Origin: Symsagittifera roscoffensis
Lineage: Eukaryota; Xenacoelomorpha; Acoela; Convolutidae
Reading direction: 5' to 3'
Length of the DNA: 64,000 nt
NCBI RefSeq assembly: GCF_963678635.1
Contig: NC_087070.1
Span: forward strand, 14,945,840-15,009,839
This document shows, one piece after another, positions 1-9,400 of the stretch. Within the stretch, counting starts at the first letter, position 1; each line of letters opens with the position of its first letter. The position numbers and the translations under genes are program-made. The notes under the pieces are model-generated. The model saw only the letters and a list, made by a program, of their open reading frames with translations, was not told where the DNA came from and did not search any database.

Positions 1-790
1 AGAAAAAAGGCTTGACAGAAATTTTCTGTATCATGAAAGGTTTTGTTGTCCTGAGCTCAACTTGGAAATTTTTTTTTACCTATGATCAATTTTCCTAAGG
101 TTATGGGAAGGCGCGGATCTAGGAGTTTCTCGAGGGAGGGGCAGATTTTCAAAAAAAAAATTGAAAATTTTGTCGACCTTTTTTCTTTTTTGGTCGACTA
201 AAGTTTGATCAAATTTTCTGCGCCGCAGGCAATCTTTTGAAAAAAGCCCAAAACAGCGTTTTTTCGGCGCGCGCTACACCCTCAAAATAAGTATAGAGTG
301 GCGCCGACGGCGTTTTAGAAAATTTTTGGGGTCGTCAGCAAATATGGATACCTCAAAATAGTACCATTGGGTCGGCAGGGGGTCGAATCCCCGAGAAAAA
401 GGTATATGCCCCCGCCCCCCTCACCCTAAGTCCGTTACTGGTTATGGGGGTTTAAAGATTGGCATTTTGGCCAATTAGGGACAATTAACGCGCGATATAT
501 TTCGCGCTATTAACGCGCAAGCGGAGATTTAAATTTAATCCGTCTTAGGAATCGTTCAAAATTGTTTAAAGCAGTCTAGTTGTCAAAATTTCTATGCTAC
601 TAGGAGCGAAATCTATCATTTTACTTTGCACATTAAACGCTTTGAGTTTTAAAAGCATCTCAAATTCAAAAAAAAATCATCAATTCTTATAAAAAGAACA
701 CTGCTTCATAGAACTTTATACGGCAGTGAAAGCATTCAGGGCTTTGCTTGATACGAGCAGTACTGTATCAACTAGTACTTAACATAGCGT
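1..790 (+). repeat. Dispersed repeat family F1, copy interrupted by a hAT miniature element
   Basis: Bases 30-107 and 441-790 match 48270-48720 in the same order: TTGTTGTCCTGAGCT, then GATTGGCATTTTGGCCAA, then GGGACAATTAACGCGC with a second ATTAACGCG, then CTGCTTCATAGA and GATACGAGCAGT. A third diverged copy lies at 12480-12700, and an inverted fragment at about 56690-56790. No open frame is conserved between copies. The CGCG-rich double motif near 490-520 is the best-kept part. Family identity is unknown; it is probably non-autonomous mobile DNA. Confidence 0.7.
108..440 (+). mobile_element. hAT-type miniature element (CAGGGGCGG family) with perfect 8-bp target duplication
   Basis: The 333-bp insert is flanked by GTTATGGG at 100-107 and 441-448, an exact 8-bp direct repeat as hAT elements leave. 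Its left end (AAGGCGCGGATCTAGG) and right end (CCTAAGTCCGTTACTG) are degenerate versions of the CAGGGGCGGATCTAGG terminus seen in better copies at 16223-16650 and 61950-62323. It has no open frame. The interior holds the family hallmarks GTCGACC, GCGCCGCAGGC and GGGTCGGCAGGGGGTCGAA. The related sequence at 48270-48460 lacks the insert and gives an empty-site comparison. Confidence 0.85.
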
Positions 791-1332
791 GTGGGAGGAC
801 GATTTAAAAAAAAATTCAAAAAATTTTTCGAAACTTTTCATTTTCTTGTGATTTTAATTTCGCGGTTTCTTACAAATTGTTGAATACTCAATTCTGATTG
901 GCTGAAATTAGTTTTGCACCATTAGTTTTTCCGTTTTCTCGATTATAACGGACATCACACATAAGGGTAATAGACAGGTTATTTTCAGGATTATATACAG
1001 ATTTGAAGCAATGAAAACTGTTTTTTTTTGTGACCAAATCATTTCATCTACTAAATTCGTTTTGTGTTCGCAAAATGGCTGTAGATTTTCTTTTTTATTA
1101 TAAGAAGTCTATTCTAATCAATTTTTATCATTTGCAAGAAACAACGTGCTAAAAAATCAAAAAAGCATTAAAAAGTTTAAAAGACGTTAATCGATTGATA
1201 ATTTCAGGCATTGGGTTCTCGGAAATGTGAGCAGTCGCCCTATTTTTGGGGTATGAATTAACTTCCATCATCTCAAGACTGGCGAATTTTAACCTGTTCT
1301 AAATTTGGAACTTTCAATAAATCAGATTCAAA
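791..1332. other. AT-rich intergenic DNA
   Basis: No open frame, exon-like segment or clear repeat recognised. The stretch is AT-rich with short homopolymer runs. Confidence 0.5.
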
Positions 1333-1334
1333 TA

Positions 1335-2507
1335 CAGGGTGTTTCAAATAAACTGTAATTTTATAAAACGCTATAACTTTTTTTTGAGAAGAGATAAATA
1401 CACAATTTTTTCTGCACAAGATAGATAAGTGGCGGAGATTTGAATATCTGATAAAATTGTTTTATAAAAGATGCTGAAAGTGTCCGCCGTTTTGAGCAAC
1501 ACAGCTTTGTAATCTTTTCGTCAAATTTCTCAATGACTCTTCGATATTATCGGGCGTTATTGTATTTCGGGCATCTTCTACAGTTTGCATGAGTTCGTCA
1601 AAACTTCGTGGATTCGCACCATGAACAATTTTCCCCAGATGACCCCACAGCCAAAAATCCAGGGGATTCAGGTCCGGACTCTGAGGTGGCCAGGGTATAG
1701 GGGTTCGTCTACTTATAATTCTGTCGTTGAACTTTGTCCCAAGCCAACTGAGTACGCGTCCCGTGCAGTGACATGTGGCTCCGTCTTGCATAAACCATAT
1801 GCGCCTCAAGTTTCGTCGTTCTCGAAGGACTGGCCAGAGGTCGTGTTCCAGCATGTTCAGATACGAAAACTGGTTCAGTGTTATTGGTCGTTGCTGTTCG
1901 TCTACGAACCAAAACGGGCCAAGAACAGCTCCTTGAAGGAAACCCATCCAGCACATCACTTTCTTTTTGCCCTGGTACTTGCACTCCGCGTATTCTCTGG
2001 GGTTAACTAAACTCCATCTCCTATCGTTTTGAGAATTTGGAGAGCTGTCGAGCACCCACCACTTTTCGTCTGAGAAAATCACCCGTGAAATCTGCCGCTG
2101 TTTCAATCTTGCTCAAGCACCAGACACCAAAAGTAAGTCTCAAGCCGAAGTTCGTCTCTTTAATTTGGTGTGTTTTGAGCACTTTGTAGGGCTTCATTTT
2201 GGCAGCTCTCGCGAATCTCCAAGTTGTGGTGCGGCTCAACCCCAAATCAGCTGCTGCTTTAGTTATTGAATCTTTAGGATGAAAATCAAAGTGTCTTATA
2301 ATACTGGCATTCGCTTCATCGGTTCCTGGTAACCCCGTTCCTTTTCGATGCTGCCCTTGAAATTTCGATAACCCGCCTCTTTCTTGGAACCGTTTCCACA
2401 CTCTGATAAACTGCGTAAGTTGAAGTGTTGATGCAACGCGTGGGGCAATGTAATATTCATTGATATATCTTCTCCGAACTTCAGTTGGGGATTCATAAAT
2501 TGCAAAC
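1335..2507 (-). mobile_element. Tc1/mariner-superfamily transposon, right part lost in the assembly gap
   Basis: Immediately after a TA dinucleotide (1333-1334), the sequence CAGGGTGTTTCAAATAAA opens the element. This is the typical start of a mariner-like terminal inverted repeat. A transposase frame runs on the minus strand and enters the run of Ns at 2508. The partner inverted repeat is not seen after the gap, so it probably lies in the 200 missing bases. The single frameshift in the transposase suggests a fairly young but inactive copy. Confidence 0.85.
1462..2507 (-). pseudogene. Mariner-like transposase, DD41D type, one frameshift
   Basis: This encodes the DDE/D enzyme that would cut and paste the surrounding element. 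From the gap downward, one minus frame is open from 2507 to about 2110. It carries the helix-turn-helix DNA-binding region, including a second HTH with GLSRTTTWR. Reading then continues in another frame from about 2106 to the stop at 1462; a tga blocks that frame just upstream, so one indel lies at about 2090-2116. The catalytic acidic residues are visible: IFSDEKWW, then QDGAT, then SPDLNPLDFWLWG. I count 41 residues between the second and third Asp, the DD41D spacing. The two parts together give about 348 codons, near full length for the superfamily, with only the N-terminus in the gap. Confidence 0.9.
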
Positions 2508-2707
2508 NNNNNNNNNNNNNNNNNNNNNNNNNNNNNNNNNNNNNNNNNNNNNNNNNNNNNNNNNNNNNNNNNNNNNNNNNNNNNNNNNNNNNNNNNNNNN
2601 NNNNNNNNNNNNNNNNNNNNNNNNNNNNNNNNNNNNNNNNNNNNNNNNNNNNNNNNNNNNNNNNNNNNNNNNNNNNNNNNNNNNNNNNNNNNNNNNNNNN
2701 NNNNNNN
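2508..2707. other. Assembly gap (200 Ns)
   Basis: Exactly 200 undetermined bases. The round size suggests a placeholder rather than a measured gap, so the true distance is unknown. Open frames that run through it are artefacts. Confidence 0.98.
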
Positions 2708-4013
2708 TGCGAGCTGCGTTTGGCCTCCCGATCAAAAAATTATCCCAAATGATTTTTTCATTTTTTAAGGCTCAAGTTTTCAGTGCTTTTGCATTTCTTG
2801 GTGCTGGAAAAATACAAACTCGCTCCTCTTCCCTTTCCTAGCTCTAAATTTGACTAAGAAATAATGAATCGATGTGAAAACATCGATTTTTTACTAAGCA
2901 GGAATTTGTTTAAATAATTTAATTTTGCGTCGGATCGGCTCGTGGCCGAAAGTGCTTTAAAATGATATATCAATCAACTAATTCTGATGGTTGTTTGTGG
3001 TACCTGCTTTTGCGTAAAAAAGTGATGTCACCTCTGTAGACCGTGTTGACTTTTTAGGAAGATTTCAAAATTTAATCATGGCAAATTTGATCTTTTGCGG
3101 CAACTGTTGTTTTGTTTTCAGCTTTATTTTTAAGTTCATATGGTAAAAAGAGGGCGTATTATGCTCCCCATTTACGAAAAAAAAGAATAGCGCACAAAAT
3201 GCGATTCTTTCCTAGTTCAAATGTGATTTTAAGTTTTCAAATTTCCCAGCAGAATAAAAAGTTTTACCTGGTGATCCTGTTTTCTCAAATTGGGTTTATC
3301 TAAATGTTGGGTTTATCTAAATTGGGTTCATCTCAAACTTTATCTAAATGTTTTAGTCACAAGTGGTTATAGAAATTCAAAGAGCTTTAGAGCCATCTAT
3401 TTGTTTCTTGGAAGTTCGTAAATTGAATTTTTTTAAAAAGAATTCAGTGTTTGTTTTGTTTGCTTGTGTTCATTGTCTTTTCCAATTGTCGGTTGGCTAT
3501 GATTTTCAATTAATTTTTTTTCCATAAAAAATTGAAACGAAAATAAATTCTTGTTATATTGTGTATAATCTGTGTAAAATGGGTATATAAAGAGCATAAA
3601 ATATGTTTATAATCGGTATCAAAAAATCCGCTCAAAAATCGATTTTGGTGACTTAAATTAGTATAAATTGCAATCGATTGTAATCAATTTGATTTTCAAT
3701 AAAATCTAATTATTACCCGAGTCGAGATTTTTCACCTAATTTGAAGCAAGATTTGAGCGGTTTGAGCGGTTTTTTTTGATGATTGCGCTCAAAATCTTGC
3801 TTCCAAATTAGTTGTTTGAGCATAAAATGATACTATATTGTCGAACTGTATATTTTAGTTGCAATAATTGACTGCAATCAGAACAAACAGATATGTTACT
3901 TCAGTTGTAATAGTATTATATTCGTTTGCTAAAATTGTAAATTTATTTTTTTTTGTAAATGCTGGAAATGTCAAGAAAAGCACACTCTAGAACAATTAAA
4001 TATATTTTTGTAG
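2708..4013. other. Non-coding DNA upstream of, or intron within, the lengsin-like gene
   Basis: No exon matching the N-terminal or middle part of a glutamine-synthetase fold is seen here, so the stretch is either a long intron or a break in the gene. Bases 3540-3960 resemble 58380-58620 (shared GTATAAATTGC.ATCGATTGTAAT, TATAATCTGT and GACTGCAATCA), which marks a dispersed repeat. A hairpin-forming inverted repeat lies at 3736-3811. Confidence 0.5.
3736..3811. repeat. Inverted repeat able to form a hairpin
   Basis: CTAATTTGAAGCAAGATTTG on the left is answered about 50 bases later by CAAAATCTTGCTTCCAAATTAG-type sequence. The stem is roughly 23-25 bp with one or two bulges, around a short loop rich in GAGCGGTTT. 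It sits before the lengsin-like exons and is probably part of the dispersed repeat shared with 58.4 kb. Confidence 0.6.
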
Positions 4014-5003
4014 GTTTTTCGAGGGCGGGTTTGCGGCGTTCAACATCTGTTATGGCCATGAGCACAGAGGCTGCATGTTGAGAGTAAAGAAGAGCAAGAC
4101 TACCAATACCTTCCTGGAGTTCCGCAGTCCCGGCTCAGCTGCGAACCCCTATCTTGTCATGGCAGCTGTGGTTGCTGCTGGAATGGATGGACTACGCAAC
4201 AAGCTAGAGGTAAGCTTTCATGGCCATAAATCAATGATTTCTTGGTGCAATCTTGTTTTTTTCTCAGTTCTATTGAAAAAACTGAACAGTTCGATATTTC
4301 ATGCCTAGAAGCCTAACGCTTTAGCTCAAGTAATGCTCTTGAAACCATTCACTTTGCATGAAGAGCCTTAAGAAAATCAGGATGGATTTGTGGCATGATT
4401 CAGTGAATATGAAAAGATTGCCAAAGAATCGCGAGGCGAGCCATATGTTCATATAAGGTTTCTCAGCTCTCGTCGAAGCAAGGTTCCTGCTAAGATAAGA
4501 GAAAACTAAATCAAATGTCACCAGTAGAGCTCAATAAAAAAAAACAGAATCTAAGCTTTGGAAGTTGCAATTCAATAAAATCATAAATGATTCAGCGCGA
4601 GATTTGTGCTTAGGAAAATTAGGAAGATCTACTAGGCGCACTCTCCTCCTAAGTGGTCACTACTTTTCAATCCCTTAGCATAAATGTCCAATCCCTTAGC
4701 ATTATGCCCTTAGCATAAATGAAAATTGTCCATTATATTCTATTAAATTGATGAAAGTTGTTACTTGATTGATGTTTACCCTAGTCTTTTGAAATATTTC
4801 AGCCCCCTCCCATAGGCTTCAGCCCCGAGAAGCAGCTACCCCGGACCCTGGAAGCAGCTCTGGATGCTCTGGAAAGTGATGAGTACATGCGGGAGACTCT
4901 CGGAGAGGATCTCACTGAGCCCTTCTTGATTCTGAAAAGACAGAAGGACCTTCCTGTTAAAAGCCAGGAAGACCAGTTCAACTTCTACTCAGAGCTCATC
5001 TAA
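4014..5003 (+). CDS. Lengsin / class I glutamine synthetase-like protein, last two exons (partial)
   Basis: The two exons encode the C-terminal part of the glutamine-synthetase catalytic fold. Exon A is 4014-4209: acceptor TTTTTGTAG, donor GAG|GTAAGC, entering in phase with one carried base. Exon B is 4803-5003: acceptor ATATTTCAG, stop TAA. The join is phase 0. Exon A carries the family signature FLEFRSPGSAANPYL followed by AAGMDGLRNKLE. This corresponds to the (I)E-R-SP-x-SANPYL region of GS-I and lengsin, whose Arg/Glu lie in the active site of true synthetases. Exon B continues with LPRTLEAALDALESDEYMRE and LGEDLTEPF, the usual C-terminal helix region, and ends 66 residues in. Upstream exons with the catalytic Glu residues are not in view, so enzyme activity cannot be judged; vertebrate lengsin is a non-enzymatic lens protein. 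The higher GC content stands out against the surroundings. The intron is 593 bp and holds no recognised transposon. Confidence 0.88.
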
Positions 5004-5200
5004 ACTTAAAAAATGCTAAGAATTGAAAAGTAAAATTATTCACTAACAAAAGTATAGGTGGTAACCTGATAAATGCATTGATAAGTAATAGTGTCAAATT
5101 CCTCAAATGATAGTTAACTAACTGATAATAGCTTTATTACGCAGATAGTATCAAATTCACCAAATTTAAATTGTTAAGTTGTCTGTTTATGATGATAAAA

Positions 5201-5206
5201 AATAAA
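5201..5206 (+). promoter_or_regulatory. Candidate polyadenylation signal of the lengsin-like gene
   Basis: AATAAA lies 198 bases after the stop codon, embedded in an A-rich run. It is the first canonical hexamer found downstream of the last exon. Confidence 0.45.
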
Positions 5207-5372
5207 AAAAAAACATATTTCTCTAAAGAAGTGGTTCTGAAATTTCAAAATTGGCTGGGCTGTTCGGCGTTTAAGTTTTGGTCCGAACTGCTTTAGAGGC
5301 GGCTTCATTAACCATTATAACAACCAACAAGCTGGCATATCACGCTCTTGAACCAACATTGTTCGAAGCATG

Positions 5373-5441
5373 TGGTCAATAGGTTGTTATACTGAATCTA
5401 AAAGAGCTCAAACTAGCAATAAGAGACGCAAGCTCGAGTCC
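5373..5441 (+). other. tRNA-like Pol III promoter boxes (possible SINE head)
   Basis: TGGTCAATAGG (5373-5383) fits an A box, and AGCTCGAGTCC (5431-5441) is two mismatches from the B-box consensus GGTTCGANTCC. The spacing is plausible for a tRNA-derived SINE. I could not fold a convincing cloverleaf, so it is not called a tRNA gene. Confidence 0.3.
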
Positions 5442-5483
5442 TGTCACTGCTTGACTAATTTGGTCAATAATTTGTGTATGTTG

Positions 5484-6135
5484 CAGGGCCGCATTTATGG
5501 GAGGGGGCGGGATTTAGGGGGAGATTTTTGAGGTGTGAAAGCTCGAGGTGTGAAAACGCGTCTTTTTTGAGGCCTCAAATTGGACTCATTTTATGACTCG
5601 AGGCAGGTACCTCTCAGGGACTCGCTAGAATTGCCTCAGTTGATGAATGACATTCATCACAAGCAAGTTCGAAGTTTAGAAAAACATGTGTTTCCCCCTG
5701 TACACCGATATCCAAGGAACCTTCACAGCTTCACTCAGAGTGTGTCACAAAGCCACAATGCCAGTATTTTTTGCTTGGCTTCAGATTGGTGCTAACCTCC
5801 CTGTGACGGTGTGCACTACCGAGCGCTCTTTTTTGAGCATGAAACTACTAAAAAGTTACCTCCGCTCCAATATGAAGGAGGACCGACTCTCAAACTTGGC
5901 GCTAATTTACATCCTCAAAGATATAGAAATCAAAGTCGAAGAGGTCCTTGACAGATTTGCCGCAAAAAATTGAAACTGAATTTTGTTTAACTTTGTTTAT
6001 TTTCTTATTGTAAATAAAACTATTTACAATATGTAAAAACAATATGTAAAAAAATATGTAAAACTGTTTTTTTTTTTCAAAATTTTTCTCAAACAGCCCC
6101 CCCCCCCCCTCAAGAAAGTCATGGATCCGCCCTTG
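5484..6135 (+). mobile_element. Internally deleted hAT transposon carrying the transposase C-terminus
   Basis: The element begins CAGGGCCGCATTTATG and ends in the inverted partner (CATGGATCCGCCCTTG); 11 of the first 16 positions agree. The flanks GTATGTTG (5476-5483) and ACATGTTG (6136-6143) agree at 6 of 8 positions, as expected of an old 8-bp hAT target duplication. Only the 3' end of a transposase frame remains inside. Its termini resemble those of the many short CAGGGGCGG elements in the window, so it is the best candidate here for their source family. A C-rich tract (6097-6109) precedes the right end, as in several of the short copies. Confidence 0.75.
5700..5973 (+). pseudogene. hAT transposase fragment, C-terminal dimerisation domain (ZMYM1-like)
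   Basis: The frame ending at TGA 5971-5973 encodes the hAT C-terminal dimerisation domain. It shows NLPVTVCTTERSFLSMKLLK, then YLRSNMKEDRLSNLALI, then a short acidic and basic tail. This is the block that closes hAT transposases and their host-domesticated relatives such as ZMYM1-type proteins. The upstream RNase H-like catalytic part and BED finger are missing, and upstream frames are broken, so no active enzyme can be made. A second frame at 5580-5795 may be the continuation, displaced by a frameshift. It lies wholly inside the 5484-6135 element. Confidence 0.85.
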
Positions 6136-6150
6136 ACATGTTGGATGGAT

Positions 6151-6402
6151 TCATGGGCGCATCTAGGATTTTCTCGAGGGGGGACGGAGTTTCAAAAAAT
6201 TTTCAAACTTTTGACCTTTTTTTAGGTCGACCGAATTGTTTTTCTGAACTCTCCTAAATGTTGAAAAAACAGGCCAAAAAAGGCGTTTTTAGGCACTTTT
6301 TAGAAAATTTTCAACAAAAAAATCGCGTTTTTTGACGCATGCTCCGCCCTCAAAATTAGTATATTTTCAATCCAAAGACGCTTTTAGAAAAATCAAAACT
6401 TT
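6151..6402 (+). mobile_element. Truncated hAT miniature element (CAGGGGCGG family)
   Basis: Starts near GGGCGCATCTAGGATTTTCT and follows the family order: CTCGAGGGGGGACGGA, AGGTCGACC, GGCCAAAAAAGGCGTTTTT, CGCCCTCAAAATTAG. It stops at 6402, where another element with its own inverted ends begins. The usual right half is absent. Confidence 0.75.
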
Positions 6403-6750
6403 GTTCAACAATACCGAAAATAAAAACTTTGTTCAACAGTGCCGAATATTTGAACAAATTTCAACATATCAAGTGCGGCAATCAAAAATTAAACAGCGAT
6501 CGTTTACAATCTTAATTAAAACTTTAAGATTTTGAGCAAGAGAATTTGCAGCTTACACGTTTTGGCGCCAAAAAAATTGTTTAATTTGCAGTTGCACACA
6601 TATTGACGCCAAAATTGGAGTGATTTTCTTTGATAATTAGCGTCAGTAATTTTCCGCTCTTTAAAAAATGCGTGTAATTTATTCTGAAATTTTCCCGCCT
6701 TTTTCGGCACTCTTGTACTTCGGCACTGTTGTACTTCGGCACTGTTGAAC
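6403..6750. mobile_element. Miniature element with GTTCAACAGTGCCGAA inverted ends
   Basis: The left end has GTTCAACAATACCGAA followed by GTTCAACAGTGCCGAA. The right end has three copies of the complement, TTCGGCACTGTTG. Length is about 348 bp with no open frame. The centre carries a perfect palindrome, TTTTGGCGCCAAAA (about 6563-6576), and a second near copy, TTGACGCCAAAA. It appears inserted in the hAT miniature element to its left. Confidence 0.65.
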
Positions 6751-6785
6751 GCCCCCTTCTCTTGTATTAAACTTGTTTACTAACA

Positions 6786-7200
6786 CCTAGTGGCGGACCT
6801 AAAGTAACTCGAGGGGTGGTGGATTTTCAAAAACAAATTTCGAGAATTTTTTCCACTTTTTTTAGGTTAAACATTTAGATTTTTTGAGCTTTTCCAGATC
6901 ACTATAAAGAGCCTATTTTGACCAAATTTCTTGCGCCGCAGGCAAATTTTTAAAATAAAGGCCAAAAAAGTGTTTTTAGGTACCCTTTAGAAAATTTTCA
7001 CCAAAAAAATTGCGTTTTTCGGGGCGAGCTCCTCCTCAAATTTCGTATATTTTCGCGCTGAAGCCGCTTTTAGAAAAAGTTTAGGGACACTAAGCCAAAA
7101 ATGGATATCTCAAAACAGTAAAGAGGTGGAACTTTTTGGGTCAGCAAGGGTTCAAATCCTTGGTGTCGAACCCCAGGGGTTCGAATTCGTTGATAGAATG
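6786..7200 (+). mobile_element. Diverged hAT miniature element (CAGGGGCGG family)
   Basis: Starts TAGTGGCGGACCTAAAG and keeps the family blocks: CTCGAGGGGTGGTGG, TTGCGCCGCAGGCAAAT, GGCCAAAAAAGTG, CACTAAGCCAAAAATGGAT and GGGTCAGCAAGGG. The right terminal repeat is missing. The end near TTTTACTCCCTGCGTCC resembles the centre of the fold-back copies at 28.8 and 31.2 kb. Confidence 0.7.
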
Positions 7201-7963
7201 GTTTTACTCCCTGCGTCCAAAACTATGTAAGCAAAGCCATGATTATGAGAATTTAGCAACTCATTTTTTTTCCAATCCCACTAATGATCCGTTTTTTTCA
7301 GTTTTATTTTTAAGATTTTGTTTTGCTTCCTAATCAAAAGATGATACCCGTATAAGCAAGTGGGTATGGCAAATCTTTGTTTGATTTTTATTGATTTTGT
7401 CCAGTTCATTTAAAAAAAATTTTCCTGCTCTAACCTACGAGGCTAAACTGTTCACTGGATAGGTGCACAGTTTGGTGTCTGTGTGTTCCTGGATTCCAGA
7501 GACAAGTCTTTAAACATGTTCCAAAGTGTTAGCGAATTCCACTTACAACATTTCCGTGGATTCCGCCAGCAAGTACCTGTAACGTAAAAATTGTTGTTAC
7601 TTTCATTTTGTCCCGGAATCCGCAACGAGCGAATTAACTCATCTATCCCGATTCAACAAAATTGTAAGCGGAACCAGCAAATGTAAGCGGATTCCACAAT
7701 TATAAGTGGATTGTAGTTTTGTTTGTTATACTGAACTGAATCAGTCTTTGCGTGAACAGTTAAGAGCTATTGCTAGAATTATTATCAAGGAAATTCGAAT
7801 TTTATAAGCAAGGATTTAATTTTTGTTAGTGGAATTCAACAACCATTCTTTCACAATTGGTCAATAAAACATTGGATGTAGCTCTTCAGTGTTTGGTATA
7901 AATAAAGTTTAACAATATATCAGCATTAGAACACATAAAATAGTTTACTTTATTTTGTTTTCA

Positions 7964-8160
7964 TTCTTTCAGTATTTGAAATTGAAAAATTGTTCATTCT
8001 TTTAGTATTTGAGATCTGAAAATATTCAATTTCTGAGTATTTGAGATCAGAAAAGTGTTCAATGTTTCATTATTGGAGATCAGAAAAATGTTAATTTTTT
8101 CAGTATTTGAGATTAGAAAGGTGTTCATTTTTTGAGTATTTGAAGTATTTGAGTATTAGC
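7964..8160 (+). repeat. Tandem array of a 35-40 bp unit
   Basis: About five imperfect copies of a unit built on TTCAGTATTTGAGATCAGAA with variable spacing. It lies inside the F2 element; 25030-25160 in the other long F2 copy has a similar CAGTATTTGG array. Confidence 0.7.
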
Positions 8161-8261
8161 TATTGACTTCAAACTGTTGGCGGTAAATGATATTAAACAG
8201 TTGGACAGACTCGCTGATGACCCACAAAAAATTTTCAATTTAAAATTTTAATTTCAAAAAA

Positions 8262-8335
8262 TTGCGGATTCCGCTCACAATTTGCGGATTCCGCTTGCAA
8301 TTTGCGGATTCCGCTTACAAATGCGGATTTCGCAA
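8262..8335 (+). repeat. Tandem GCGGATTCCGCTTACAATTT repeat
   Basis: Three consecutive copies of a unit of about 21 bp, each containing the 11-bp near-palindrome GCGGATTCCGC, followed by a degenerate fourth (GCGGATTTCGC). Part of the F2 element. Confidence 0.85.
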
Positions 8336-8599
8336 CAGATCAATTTTAGTATGCCCATATTTTTGCTCTTGTTTGTGGCTTCTACAAGCTGTTCCGGATT
8401 CCGTAAACAAAACTGCTGCGAATTCCATAACTTCACTTATTTTTTGAGCGATTTTGAGTGGTACATTGATTAGGCGATTTGTTTGTCAAATCCAAAACAG
8501 CAAAGAAGATCAAAAAAATTGCCACAACGAATCTGATTTTTGCGTGTTGTGGAGGAGTCCACTCGCAATAAATCACAAAATGCAGTTTCAACTCGTCAT

Positions 8600-9400
8600 T
8601 CAAGTTTTAAATTATTATCGCATATCAAATTTAAACTTTTTTAATTGAGGATACGCAATGTTTGTTGTTGCATTTTTGATCAAAGTGACGGAAAATTTTG
8701 AGCTCGTGTTTTTCTTTCAATAAATCTGAGTTCTTTATCCAGACATTTTACGGACTTTTAGCTGAAACTCATTGATGCCTAGCGCTCAAAATAAGTAAGA
8801 TAATTTACATGCAACAGTTTTATGCAAGGTTTTGGGGTTGTTGGACATTGCCAATTTGGGATACGCTAAGCTCAATAAATATTCAGTCAGCAGTGGGAAC
8901 AGACAGGGTTTTGCCCTAATACAAGCAATCGTGTCCTAATACAAGGTTTTGCCCTAATACAGGGTTTTGCCCTAATACAGGGTTTTGCCCTAATACAAGC
9001 AATACAAGCAATCGTGCATAATCAGATCGCCTGTCTTCTTACAAAAGCATTAGGTAGAATTTTTAATGCCTAATTTCAAAATAAAAATGCCAATTTAAAA
9101 TTTCTATGCGAAAACCGATTCGACAAATCTTGTTTTTTTTTTCACTTAAATCTTACTGAATGTTTGAATAGCGCTGCACATAGCAAATTTCAATTTAAAA
9201 GCAAAAAAAATGGAGTAAAATAGAGCCATGAATTCAGATATTTTATTGTAAAAGTATAAGGCGCTTTGAGATTATGAACTTTGTGATGTGCACGAAGTCC
9301 AAAATGACCCCAATTTTCATGGGGCTAAATGCCGTTTTGTTGAGTTAAGTTATATGGCGTAGAATCTAGAATAAACCAAAGAAAAGCAGCGGTTCTCACT
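8600..9400. repeat. Non-coding DNA with a short GCCCTAATACA tandem repeat
   Basis: Bases 8905-9012 hold about five copies of GGTTTTGCCCTAATACA(A/G) and of CAAGCAATCGTG. The text resembles the GAGCTTTGCCCTGATACGAGCAGT segment of repeat family F1, so this is probably an expanded F1 remnant. No gene is seen in the rest. Confidence 0.6.

Larger units (their letters stand above)
7433..8599. mobile_element. Element family F2 with CATTACGAGGCC inverted ends and GCGGATTCCGC repeats
   Basis: The left end (TACGAGGCTAAACTG) and right end (CAGTTTCAACTCGTCAT) are inverted and match the ends of 14731-15202 and 24509-25994. The interior has no conserved open frame but many copies of the palindrome-like GCGGATTCCGC and of GTAAGCGGA, plus two short tandem arrays. 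The open frames read here are products of these repeats. Function is unknown; it behaves as a non-autonomous DNA transposon. Confidence 0.8.

Noticed and set aside
1585-2010. Plus-strand frame of 141 codons
   Set aside because: Antisense shadow of the mariner transposase.
2485-2841. Open frames that pass through the N run
   Set aside because: The middle is undetermined sequence; the flanking codons show no shared family.
5373-5441. tRNA gene
   Set aside because: A and B boxes are plausible, but no acceptor stem or anticodon arm could be paired.
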